Source of the DNA: Xanthomonas sp. DAR 35659
GTDB taxonomy: Bacteria; Pseudomonadota; Gammaproteobacteria; Xanthomonadales; Xanthomonadaceae
Reading direction: 5' to 3'
NCBI RefSeq assembly: GCF_041242975.1
Contig: NZ_CP162488.1
Coordinates: 3,400,001 to 3,464,000, forward strand
DNA length: 64,000 nucleotides
Shown: positions 45,860 to 54,105 of the stretch, in pieces
How the letters are laid out: each line of letters opens with the position of its first letter
Numbering within the stretch: position 1 is the stretch's first letter
The notes under the pieces: generated by a model
What the model saw: only the letters and a program-made list of their open reading frames with translations
Told to the model about the DNA's origin: nothing
The model's database searches: none
Translations under genes and position numbers: made by a program

Positions 45860-47539
45860 CTAGTGCGGCGGTTCCACGCCATCCTTGGCGGTCATCAACC
45901 ACCCCAGCCTGGCGCGCAGGTCCGGGCGCACGATCGGCGCGTCGGACAGGAACACGCGCACGCCATGCGCCGGCACCTCGGCCCGCAACACGTCCGCGAC
46001 CTCGATCGCGCTGCCGTCGAAGCCGTCGTGCCAGATACCGGGCTGCAGGTAGCGGCGCACTTCCAGTGTCTTCGCCGTGTCGCCCTTGTTGAGCAGCACC
46101 AGCGCGGTCTGGGTCGTGCCGGCGTGCTGGTACACGCGGTAGAACACCGCCTCGTCGCCGGACAGGCGCAGGTTGAGCTGCAGCCCGCGCTGCAGCGCCG
46201 GCGTGCGCTGGCGCAACTGCGCGATGCGCTGCAACGGCGCGAAGATCGGACTCTGCGGCGCGGCATCCACCCGCTCCTGGCCGAAGTAGTTGCGGTTGCC
46301 GGCATGCTCGGCGCGACCCCGCATGAAGCCGGTCTCCGAGCCGTAGTAGAGCACCGGAATGCCGCGCGCGGTGAACAGCCAGTTGTGCGCATCGATGAAA
46401 CCGGCGTCGCTGGCGTCCAGCCGTGCCATGTCGTGGTTGTCGTAGAAGGTCATCAGTTCGTACGGATTGGCGTACGGACCGCGCTCCAGGAACAGCGGCG
46501 CCTGCAGCGTCTCGAACCCGCGCTGTTCGTGTCCGAACACCGCCGCCAGCCCCTGTTTCAGCGGGAAATCCAGCACGCTGACCCCGGCGTTGCGCGCCCA
46601 GGTATGCCCGGCGATCTTGCGCGCGTCGTAGTCGAAGGCCTCGCCGAACATGAACATGCCCGGGCGCTGCGCGCGGATGCGGCGTACGAACTCGTGCCAG
46701 AAGCTGTCGGGCATCCAGCCGATGGTGTCGATGCGGAATGCGTCGGCGCCCTGCCCCAGCCACTGCGAGTACGCGCCGACCAGGTACTCCATCACCGCCG
46801 GATTGCGCTCGTTGAAATCGGACAGTTCGGCCAGATTGCCGCCGGTGTTGTAGAACGCGTGCAGCGGGTTGTGCGCCGGGTCCAGCTTGGACGGCGGCAG
46901 GTTCTGGTGGTCGGCGATCAGCGTGCCGTCGCGGTCGAACACCTGCCCGAACATCGGCTGCCGCTTGGGCATGGTCCAGGCCGGCGAGCCGTGGTTGCCG
47001 ACGATGTCCAGCACCACCTTGAGCTGTTGCGCATGCATCGCCTGGGTGAAGCCGGCGAAATCCAGGCCCGGACTGGGCAGGTGTTCGTCCAGCTTGTAGA
47101 AATTGACGCCCCAGTAGCCGTGGTAGCCGGTCTTGCCGCGATCGCTGAGGTTGCTGCCCCAACTGATCGGCTTGCCGCCGGTGAACGCTTCGTCCGGATT
47201 GTCGACGATCGGCGTGATCCACACGGCGCCGAAGCCCAGGCCGCGGATGTAGCCGGCATTGTCGACCACGCCCTTGAAGTCGCCGCCGAGGTAGCCGATG
47301 TTGTCGCTCTCGCCCGGCGGCGCCGGCAGCGGGATATCGAAGGTGCGATGCGCGCCGCCCTGGTCGCGTTGGTCGTTGCCGGGGTCGCCGTTGACGAAGC
47401 GGTCGGTGACGACGAAATACACCGCCTCGCTGGCGAACGGCTCCAGCGTGCCGTAGTACTCGGCGGTGGTCTGCGCGCGCGCCGCCGGCGCCGCCGCGCC
47501 CAGCAACGCCAGCGCGAGCAGCGAGATCCGATACGTCAT
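45860..47539 (-). CDS. Secreted GH13 alpha-amylase/cyclomaltodextrinase-like enzyme
   Basis: 559 aa. A signal peptide (1-22, ending AARAQ) exports it. The GH13 barrel has region I VVLDIVGNHGSP (about 178), region II GADAFRIDTIGW (catalytic Asp, about 265), region III MFMFGEAFD (catalytic Glu, about 300) and region IV YDNHDMAR (third acid, about 365). A C-terminal beta domain follows. The aromatic N-terminal region YFVVTDRFVNGDPGND, with the Ca-binding-like Asp/Asn cluster, resembles CGTase and maltogenic amylase relatives. It would cut maltodextrins or starch in the periplasm. The ATG overlaps the MFS gene stop; last gene of the operon starting at the glucoamylase-like gene. Confidence 0.9.
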   Translation of the reverse strand: MTYRISLLALALLGAAAPAARAQTTAEYYGTLEPFASEAVYFVVTDRFVNGDPGNDQRDQGGAHRTFDIPLPAPPGESDNIGYLGGDFKGVVDNAGYIRGLGFGAVWITPIVDNPDEAFTGGKPISWGSNLSDRGKTGYHGYWGVNFYKLDEHLPSPGLDFAGFTQAMHAQQLKVVLDIVGNHGSPAWTMPKRQPMFGQVFDRDGTLIADHQNLPPSKLDPAHNPLHAFYNTGGNLAELSDFNERNPAVMEYLVGAYSQWLGQGADAFRIDTIGWMPDSFWHEFVRRIRAQRPGMFMFGEAFDYDARKIAGHTWARNAGVSVLDFPLKQGLAAVFGHEQRGFETLQAPLFLERGPYANPYELMTFYDNHDMARLDASDAGFIDAHNWLFTARGIPVLYYGSETGFMRGRAEHAGNRNYFGQERVDAAPQSPIFAPLQRIAQLRQRTPALQRGLQLNLRLSGDEAVFYRVYQHAGTTQTALVLLNKGDTAKTLEVRRYLQPGIWHDGFDGSAIEVADVLRAEVPAHGVRVFLSDAPIVRPDLRARLGWLMTAKDGVEPPH

Positions 47540-49026
47540 TGCCTTGCTCCCGGTTCGGCCGGAACCCGCAGCACGCACAGCGCCGCCAGCAACAGGCTGG
47601 CGCCGCCGACGCCCAGCGCGTACAGCGGCTTGCCGTCCAGCCAGTGCCTGAGCACGAAGCCCAGCACGCTGACCGCGACCAGCTGCGGGATCACGATGAA
47701 GAAATTGAAGATGCCCATGTACACGCCCATCTTCGCCGCCGGCACGCTGTCCGACAGCAGGGCGTACGGCAGCGACAGGATCGACGCCCAGGCGAAGCCC
47801 ACCCCCAGCATCGACAGCAGCAGCCAGCGCGGGTCGCCGATCCACAGGAACGACAGCAAGCCGGCCGCGCCCAGGCACAGGTTGATCATGTGGCTGACGC
47901 GCAGGCCCAGCGCCCGCACCAGCAGCGGAATGCAGATCGCCGCCAGCGCCGCGAACCCGTTGTAGGCACCGAACAGCACGCCGACCCAGTTGGCGCCGTC
48001 GTTGTAGGCCGCCGAGCCGGTGTCGGTGGCGCCGTAGTGCGTCTGCGTCACCGCCGCGGTGGTGTAGATCCACATCGCGAACAGCGCGAACCAGGAGAAG
48101 AACTGCACCCAGGCCAGGCGCCGCATCGCCAGCGGCATCGCCTGCACGTCGCGCATGATCGTGGCCAGCATGTGCCCGGGCCGCAGCCGCGGCGCCACCC
48201 ATTGCAACAGCCCATAGGCCGCAAACAGGCCGGCCAGCACGTACAGCATGCGGTCGCCGCCGCTCCAGGCGATCGCCGCCGCGCCGGCCGCGCCGAGCGC
48301 CAGCCAGATCGCCGCGGCGGCATCCGCGCGCGGCAGCGCCGCTGCGTCGGCGTCATGCGACGGCGGCGCGTCGTCGAAGCCGTGCAAGGTTTCCGGCGGA
48401 TACTCGCGCGTGCGCAGCACGGTCCAGCCGATCGACAGGAACAGCACCGCGCCACCCAGGTAGAAGGCGTAGCGCACCGTGTCCGGCACATGCTTCGGCG
48501 CGGCGGTGTTGCTCACGCCCCATTGCGCCAGCAACCACGGCAGCAGGCTCGCCACCACCGCGCCCACGCCGATGAAGAAGCTCTGCATCGCGTAGCCGGT
48601 CGCGCGCTGGCGCTGCGGCAACTGGTCGCCGACGAAGGCACGGAAGGGCTCCATCGAAATGTTGATCGAGGCGTCCAGGATCCACAGCGTGCCGGCGGCC
48701 ACCCACAACGCGGGCGAGTTCGGCATCACCAGCAGCGCCAGCGTGGTGAACAAGGCACCGACCATGAAATACGGGCGGCGCCGGCCGAAGCGGTTCCAGG
48801 TGCGGTCGGACAGGTAGCCGACGATCGGTTGCACGATCAGCCCGGTCAGCGGCGCGGCGATCCACAGCCCCGGCACCTGCTCCATGTCCGCGCCCAGGGT
48901 CTGGAAGATGCGGCTGGCGTTGGCGTTCTGCAGCGCGAAACCGAACTGGATGCCGAGGAAGCCGAAGCACATGTTCCAGATCTGCCAGAACGACAGCGCC
49001 GGCTTGGCGCGCGGCACCGCGCTCAT
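47536..49026 (-). CDS. MFS sugar transporter (GPH/SLC45-like, maltose type)
   Basis: 496 aa. A twelve-helix major facilitator with the motif GYLSDRTWNRFGRRRPYFMVGA between helices 2 and 3 (about 66-87). FGFLGIQFGFALQNANASRIFQTLGA near the N-terminus is typical of the proton-sugar symporter group often annotated as sucrose/maltose transporter in Xanthomonas maltodextrin loci. Likely imports maltose or short maltodextrins across the inner membrane. Starts and stops overlap its neighbours by four bases on both sides. Confidence 0.88.
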   Translation of the reverse strand: MSAVPRAKPALSFWQIWNMCFGFLGIQFGFALQNANASRIFQTLGADMEQVPGLWIAAPLTGLIVQPIVGYLSDRTWNRFGRRRPYFMVGALFTTLALLVMPNSPALWVAAGTLWILDASINISMEPFRAFVGDQLPQRQRATGYAMQSFFIGVGAVVASLLPWLLAQWGVSNTAAPKHVPDTVRYAFYLGGAVLFLSIGWTVLRTREYPPETLHGFDDAPPSHDADAAALPRADAAAAIWLALGAAGAAAIAWSGGDRMLYVLAGLFAAYGLLQWVAPRLRPGHMLATIMRDVQAMPLAMRRLAWVQFFSWFALFAMWIYTTAAVTQTHYGATDTGSAAYNDGANWVGVLFGAYNGFAALAAICIPLLVRALGLRVSHMINLCLGAAGLLSFLWIGDPRWLLLSMLGVGFAWASILSLPYALLSDSVPAAKMGVYMGIFNFFIVIPQLVAVSVLGFVLRHWLDGKPLYALGVGGASLLLAALCVLRVPAEPGARQ

Positions 49027-51224
49027 CGGCGCACCTGCGCGGTCGCGGCCGGCGCGATCAGCAGCGCGGCGACGGCGGCATCGTTGACCACGCCATCGGC
49101 GCCGCCCTGGCCGCCGGTGTAGCGCGCGAAGTGCTGCAGTGCGCTCATGTTGGCCGCCGGCGCCAACCGGATGCGGCAGGCCTGCCCGGCCTTCAGCGCG
49201 AACACGGCGGCGGTGGACTCCTGTTCGCCGACGCTGTGCGGCATCACCACCGGCATCCGTTGCGGTGCGGCATCGCCGCATTGCAGCTGCAGTTGCTTCA
49301 CCGCGGCGGTGACGCCGGTGTTGATCGGACCATGTGCGTTGGCGTAGCGCAGGCTCAACCGGTAGTCGCCGTCGTGCGGAGCGGTCCAACGCCAGTCGTC
49401 GTCTCCGGCGAGGCGGACCACATCACCGATGCAGACGCTGGGGCTGTGCAGCGATTCCCAATGGGCATCGCGACGGGTCAGGCTCAGGCATTGCACCTGC
49501 TCGCGCAGCGGCAGTCGCGTGCCATCCGCCGCGCCCGGACGACGCTGGCCATCGACATACAGCACCGTGCCGGCGGGAGCGGCCACGCGCCAGCCCTGTG
49601 CGTCGCGTTCGACGCGTGGAGCGACCGGTGCCGACGGCGCGAACGCCTCGGCGGAGGTGAGCAGCGGCACCGGCGTACTTCCGGTCGCGCGGCCGACCAA
49701 TTGCACCGTGGTCACACCAGCCGCGTTGCGCGTATCGCCGGCCACCAGGAGATCGCCCTGCAACCGCGCAGGCCGCCGCAGCACGATGCGCCGGTCGTGC
49801 AGTTGCAGCGCGATCTCCTGGCGGTCGCCGAACAGCATCGGCACCAGGCTGGCCGGCAACTTGGGCGCCACGCGGCCATCCTCCTCCACGCCGAACACGC
49901 CTTCGATCACCATCGCCAGGTAGCCCGCCACCGACCACAGCTGCCGTGGCGAATTGACCACCGGGCCGCTGAGCGGACCATCGTCCACGTGCGCGGCCTG
50001 GCTCAGGAACTCGTAGTTCTCCATGTTCGATCCCGCAAGCGCCGCGCCGCGCATCAACGACTGCACCTCGAAGGCGATCCGCGCGCTGTCGTCGGTGTGC
50101 CGCGCCGCGCGCAGCGCATAGGCGCTGACGAACGGCCAGATCGCGCGGTTGTGGTAGATCGGCACGTCCCGCTGCTGCGGCCACACCACCGGGCTGCCGG
50201 CCTCGACTGCCGGATAGCGCGCCAATGCCTGGCGCGCGCGCGCGCGCGGCAGCACGTCGGCCAGCACCGCCAGCGACAGCCCGAGCAGATCATAGCTTTC
50301 GTAGGCCACCGGATGCGCGGCGCTGCCGATGTAGCTGACATAGGTGCCGCGGTCCTCGCGCCAGAAGCGCTGCGCGATCGCCTGCTTGAGCGCATCGGCC
50401 CAGCCGGCATAGCGCGCCGCGCGGGTGGCGTCGCCCTGCTCGCGCGCCAGCCGTTCGCCCAGGCGCAGCGCCTGGTAATGCAGCACGTTGGTGGACAGTG
50501 CGAACGACTCGGCGATGAAGCGCACGTCGTCGCGGGTCCAGGCCGGATAGGTCTGTTCGCGCCAGTCCAGGAACGAGGTCTCGCCGCGGTACAAGCCGAT
50601 GCGCGGGTCGAACGCGAACGCGCGGTCCTGCGCCAGGGTCGCATCGAGCGCGGCGCGGGTGTCGGCGGCGAACGCCGCGTCGTCGAGCAGGTGCCGCGCG
50701 GCCAGGAACCAGACCACGCGGTCGCTGCTCACCGGCCAGCTGCCGCCGGAGCCGGTGTCCTGCGCCACGAACAGGCCCGGCAGCGCGTCGGGACCGCGCA
50801 TCGCCGACAGCTTGAAGTGAAGCGAGCGCCGCGTGCGCTGCGGATCGAGCCGTGCCAGCGCCAGATCGGCCGCATAGCTGACGTCGCGGGTCCACACGTA
50901 GGGCCAGCGCTCGCCGGTCTGGTAGCAGTCGCATGGCAGCGGCTTGCCGTGGTCGAAGGCGGGATCGCGGATCGCGTCGACCTGGTCGTCGCGCAGCTCC
51001 TGCTGCGCCAGCGCGAACAGCGCATCGAACAGCGGGCTGGCGGTCTCGCTGCGCAGCGGTTGCGGCGCCAGCGTGCGCTTGCCCTGCGTCGAGCTCAGCA
51101 CGAAGCCGCCATCGGCGGCGGCCGCGGCGTGCGCGGTCTGGCCGCGCCATTGCAAAGACGCCTGCCACGCAGGCGCCGACACCGCGGCACCCAAGGTGGC
51201 GGCCAAGCAGATCATCTTCAGCAT
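49023..51224 (-). CDS. Secreted six-hairpin glycosidase, glucoamylase-like
   Basis: 733 aa from MLKMICLAATL, which gives a signal peptide (about 1-20); the longer ATG at 51392 would read through the operator. The central domain has the alpha/alpha six-barrel look of GH15/GH63-type enzymes: YVWTRDVSYAADLAL, SDRVVWFLAARHLLDD, YPAWTRDDVRFIAESFALSTNVLHYQALRLGERL, YHNRAIWPFVSAYALRAA, NMENYEFLSQ and NSPRQLWSVAGYLAMV. A C-terminal beta-rich part (about 520-733) may bind carbohydrate. Probable exo-acting alpha-glucan hydrolase in the periplasm; precise specificity not determined. First gene of a three-gene operon. Confidence 0.8.
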   Translation of the reverse strand: MLKMICLAATLGAAVSAPAWQASLQWRGQTAHAAAAADGGFVLSSTQGKRTLAPQPLRSETASPLFDALFALAQQELRDDQVDAIRDPAFDHGKPLPCDCYQTGERWPYVWTRDVSYAADLALARLDPQRTRRSLHFKLSAMRGPDALPGLFVAQDTGSGGSWPVSSDRVVWFLAARHLLDDAAFAADTRAALDATLAQDRAFAFDPRIGLYRGETSFLDWREQTYPAWTRDDVRFIAESFALSTNVLHYQALRLGERLAREQGDATRAARYAGWADALKQAIAQRFWREDRGTYVSYIGSAAHPVAYESYDLLGLSLAVLADVLPRARARQALARYPAVEAGSPVVWPQQRDVPIYHNRAIWPFVSAYALRAARHTDDSARIAFEVQSLMRGAALAGSNMENYEFLSQAAHVDDGPLSGPVVNSPRQLWSVAGYLAMVIEGVFGVEEDGRVAPKLPASLVPMLFGDRQEIALQLHDRRIVLRRPARLQGDLLVAGDTRNAAGVTTVQLVGRATGSTPVPLLTSAEAFAPSAPVAPRVERDAQGWRVAAPAGTVLYVDGQRRPGAADGTRLPLREQVQCLSLTRRDAHWESLHSPSVCIGDVVRLAGDDDWRWTAPHDGDYRLSLRYANAHGPINTGVTAAVKQLQLQCGDAAPQRMPVVMPHSVGEQESTAAVFALKAGQACRIRLAPAANMSALQHFARYTGGQGGADGVVNDAAVAALLIAPAATAQVRR

Positions 51225-51378
51225 CGAAGCGGCGGACCGGCTCGCGCCCGTCGGCCTCCCTCCCTCTTTGCCTGCATTGTGGGTTCGCGGTGCCGGCAGG
51301 CCGGCGCCACGGTCGCGGCCTCTTCTTCGAGAGGCGCTGCGGACATGGTAGACGCGCCGCATCGCACCGCGTGCATCT

Positions 51379-51391
51379 GCATACGTATTCA
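51379..51391. promoter_or_regulatory. Shared maltodextrin operator, site 1 (divergent promoter region)
   Basis: GCATACGTATTCA, part of CTGCATACGTATTCAT, containing the symmetric core ATACGTAT. It lies 155 bp before the glucoamylase-like gene and 75 bp before the GH97 gene, in the only divergent spacer of the locus. The same 12-bp core occurs at 53960-53971 and 59588-59599, each in front of a maltodextrin gene. Confidence 0.75.
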
Positions 51392-51465
51392 TTGCGTGGG
51401 CTGCGGCCGCGCCGCGGCGCCTCGCTATAGTCGCCGCACCTGCAACGGCCGCCTTGGGAGGGGAG

Positions 51466-53574
51466 ATGCCGCAGCTTCATGCCATGCCACTCGTGCGCTG
51501 GACGCATCGCCTGCCGCTGCTGCTCGCCGCCGCGCTGTTGTGCACCGCACCGCTGCTGCGCGCCGAACCGAAGACCGTGGCCAGTGTGGAATCGCCCGGC
51601 AAGGTGCTGCAGGTCGCGCTGCAGCTGGATGGCGGCAAGCCGAGCTACCGCGTGCAGCGCCTGGGCGACACCGTGATCGGCGAATCCCGGCTCGGCTTCC
51701 AGTTGCGCGACGGACGCCTGGACCGCGACCTGGACGTGCTGGCGCAGGCGACCCGCAGCGTGGACGAGACCTGGGAACAACCCTGGGGCGAGCGCCGCTT
51801 CGTGCGCAACCACTACAACGAACTGCGCGTGGATCTGGGCGAGCGCAGCGGCCAGCGCCGCCGCTTCGCCGTGGTGTTCCGGGTCTACGACGACGGCCTG
51901 GGCTTTCGCTACAGCTTCCCCCAGCAGCCAGGCCTGCGCGAGGCGATCATCGACGAGGAACTGACCGAGTTCGATATCGCGCCGGAGGCGACCGCCTGGT
52001 GGATCCCGGCCGGCGAGCCGATCCACTACGAATACCTGTACCGGCAGACGCCGTTGAACCAGGTCGCGCTGGCGCACACGCCGATCACCTTGCGCAGCCG
52101 CGACGGCCTGCACATCGCCCTGCACGAAGCCGCCCTGGTCGACTACGCCGGGATGTGGCTGCGCCGCGGCGACGGCCAGCGCCTGCATGCGCAGCTGTCG
52201 TCCTCGGCGCAAGGCTGGAAGGTCAAGCGCCGCCTGCCGTTCGAGACGCCGTGGCGCACCGTGCAGGTCGCCGACCATGCCGGCGGCTTGGTGGACTCGG
52301 ACCTGATCCTCAACCTCAACGAACCCAACGCGCTCGGCGACGTGAGTTGGGTGCACCCGGCCAAGTACGTGGGCGTGTGGTGGTCGATGCACCTGAACCA
52401 GCAGACCTGGGCGACCGGCCCCAAGCACGGCGCGACCACCGCCAACACCCGCCGCTACATCGACTTCGCCGCCGCGCACGGCTTCCGCGGCGTGCTGGTG
52501 GAAGGCTGGAATCCCGGCTGGAACGGCGAGTGGTTCGGCCATGGCGACAGCTTCGACTTCACCCGGCCGACCCCGGATTTCGACATCGCGCAACTCTCCG
52601 CCTACGCGGCCGGGAAAGGCGTGCACCTGATCGGCCACCACGAAACCGGCTGCGCGGTGCAGCATTACGAGGACCAGCTCGACGCCGCCCTGGATCTGTA
52701 CGCGCGGCTGGGCGTGGACACGTTCAAGACCGGCTACGTCTGCGACGACGGCCAGGTGGACCGGCGCAATCCGGCCGGCGGGCCGCTGTGGCGCGAATGG
52801 CACGATGGCCAGTTCATGGCCCAGCATCACCTCAAGGTGGTGCGCGAAGCGGCGGCGCGGCACCTGTCGGTCAACGCGCACGAGCCGATCAAGGACACCG
52901 GCCTGCGTCGCACCTATCCCAACTGGCTCTCGCGCGAAGGCGCGCGCGGCATGGAGTACAACGCCTGGGGCCAGCCGCCGAACCCGCCCGAGCACGAGGT
53001 CAACCTGGTGTTCACCCGCATGCTGGCCGGCCCGATGGACTACACGCCCGGCATCCTCAGCCTCGAGGGCCGCGACGGCCAGCCGATCCCCAGCACGCTG
53101 GCGCGGCAGCTGGCGCTGTACGTGACGATCTACAGCCCGATCCAGATGGCCGCGGACCTGCCCGAGCACTACCTGCAGCACCGCGACGCGTTCCGCTTCA
53201 TCGAGGACGTGGCGGTGGACTGGGACGACAGCCGCGTACTCGACGGCGAGGTCGGCGACTACGTCACCATCGTGCGCAAGGACCGTCACAGCCGCGACTG
53301 GTACCTGGGCAGCATCACCGACGAACACGGCCGCGTGCTGCCGGTGGCCCTGTCGTTCCTGGAGCCGGGCGTGCGCTACCGCGCCGAGATCTACCGCGAC
53401 GGGGATGCGGCGGACTACCGTAGCAACCCGTTCGCCTTCGTGCGCGAGCAGCGCGAGGTCACCAGCGCCGACCGGCTGCAGCTGAAGCTGGCGCCGGGCG
53501 GCGGCCAGGCGATCCGGTTCGTGCCGCTGGACGCCGCGGCGGACGCCCACGGCAGCACGCCGATGCGCCCCTGA
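51466..53574 (+). CDS. GH97 alpha-glucosidase (SusB-like)
   Basis: 702 aa from the ATG 51466; a later ATG (51484) is also possible. Signal peptide to about residue 30 (LLRAEP). GH97 layout: N-terminal beta-sandwich (about 40-290), catalytic barrel (about 300-590), C-terminal beta domain. The two carboxylates fit the inverting GH97a subgroup: Glu in VNAHEPIK and Glu in RGMEYNAWG are exactly 24 residues apart, as are Glu508 and Glu532 of Bacteroides SusB. Would release glucose from maltodextrins in the periplasm. Transcribed away from the glucoamylase operon. Confidence 0.93.
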   Translation: MPQLHAMPLVRWTHRLPLLLAAALLCTAPLLRAEPKTVASVESPGKVLQVALQLDGGKPSYRVQRLGDTVIGESRLGFQLRDGRLDRDLDVLAQATRSVDETWEQPWGERRFVRNHYNELRVDLGERSGQRRRFAVVFRVYDDGLGFRYSFPQQPGLREAIIDEELTEFDIAPEATAWWIPAGEPIHYEYLYRQTPLNQVALAHTPITLRSRDGLHIALHEAALVDYAGMWLRRGDGQRLHAQLSSSAQGWKVKRRLPFETPWRTVQVADHAGGLVDSDLILNLNEPNALGDVSWVHPAKYVGVWWSMHLNQQTWATGPKHGATTANTRRYIDFAAAHGFRGVLVEGWNPGWNGEWFGHGDSFDFTRPTPDFDIAQLSAYAAGKGVHLIGHHETGCAVQHYEDQLDAALDLYARLGVDTFKTGYVCDDGQVDRRNPAGGPLWREWHDGQFMAQHHLKVVREAAARHLSVNAHEPIKDTGLRRTYPNWLSREGARGMEYNAWGQPPNPPEHEVNLVFTRMLAGPMDYTPGILSLEGRDGQPIPSTLARQLALYVTIYSPIQMAADLPEHYLQHRDAFRFIEDVAVDWDDSRVLDGEVGDYVTIVRKDRHSRDWYLGSITDEHGRVLPVALSFLEPGVRYRAEIYRDGDAADYRSNPFAFVREQREVTSADRLQLKLAPGGGQAIRFVPLDAAADAHGSTPMRP

Positions 53575-53927
53575 TGTTCAAAGCGCCAGTCGCCCGCCGG
53601 CGCTTACCGCCGCCGGCGCGTGCTCGCGTATCGGGCGACGCGCTGGCCGATGCCTGAAGTGGCCCAACTCGTTCATCGCTGCAAGGGCACATCGCCGTGC
53701 CGCGTCCGCGCCGCCCTGCCGGCGAAGCCGCCATACGTCTCTGGCCGCCTCCTCCAAGTCCGTCCTGCCCACATCCGCGCGCATGCGGCGGACACGGCGG
53801 GACGCCCGAGTGTTGACCATCGCCATGGGATGGCCCCGTCGCCGCCACGCCGACGATGCGCTGCATCCCAAGCGCCGACGAGTTCCCAGTGCACGCTGCG
53901 CACATCGCCGCCTGCGCCAGTACGCCC
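53575..53927. other. Gene-free interval after the GH97 gene
   Basis: About 350 bp of GC-rich sequence with no supported gene, repeat or terminator. Open frames on both strands are spill-over of the neighbouring codon bias. Confidence 0.4.
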
Positions 53928-53943
53928 TTGGAATCGATTCCAA
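53928..53943. promoter_or_regulatory. Perfect 16-bp palindrome upstream of the TonB receptor
   Basis: TTGGAATCGATTCCAA, 16 bp centre to the left of the shared operator and about 163-178 bp before the receptor ATG. Its size and symmetry suit a second regulator binding site. I do not find it at the other maltodextrin promoters. Confidence 0.55.
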
Positions 53944-53958
53944 TGCGATGAAAACCAG

Positions 53959-53972
53959 TGAATACGTATGCA
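53959..53972. promoter_or_regulatory. Shared maltodextrin operator, site 2 (TonB receptor)
   Basis: TGAATACGTATGCA on the plus strand, the reverse complement of the 51379 and 59588 sites, extending to GTGAATACGTATGCAG. Located 134 bp before the receptor ATG. Confidence 0.75.
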
Positions 53973-54105
53973 GCCCGCGTTCGCGGCGGACCGCCGTGTC
54001 TACCATACGTCGCAGTCGCGTCACCTGGAAACGCTGCGCGATCTCTATATCCGGCCGACGCGCCGGACCGAAAATTTGCACGACAACATTGCCTGGGAGG
54101 GGAAA

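Noticed and set aside
49131-53423. 1430-residue open frame on the plus strand
   Set aside because: It runs antisense to the glucoamylase-like gene and out of frame through GH97; it is Arg/Ala/Pro-rich with no family likeness, a by-product of high GC codon bias.
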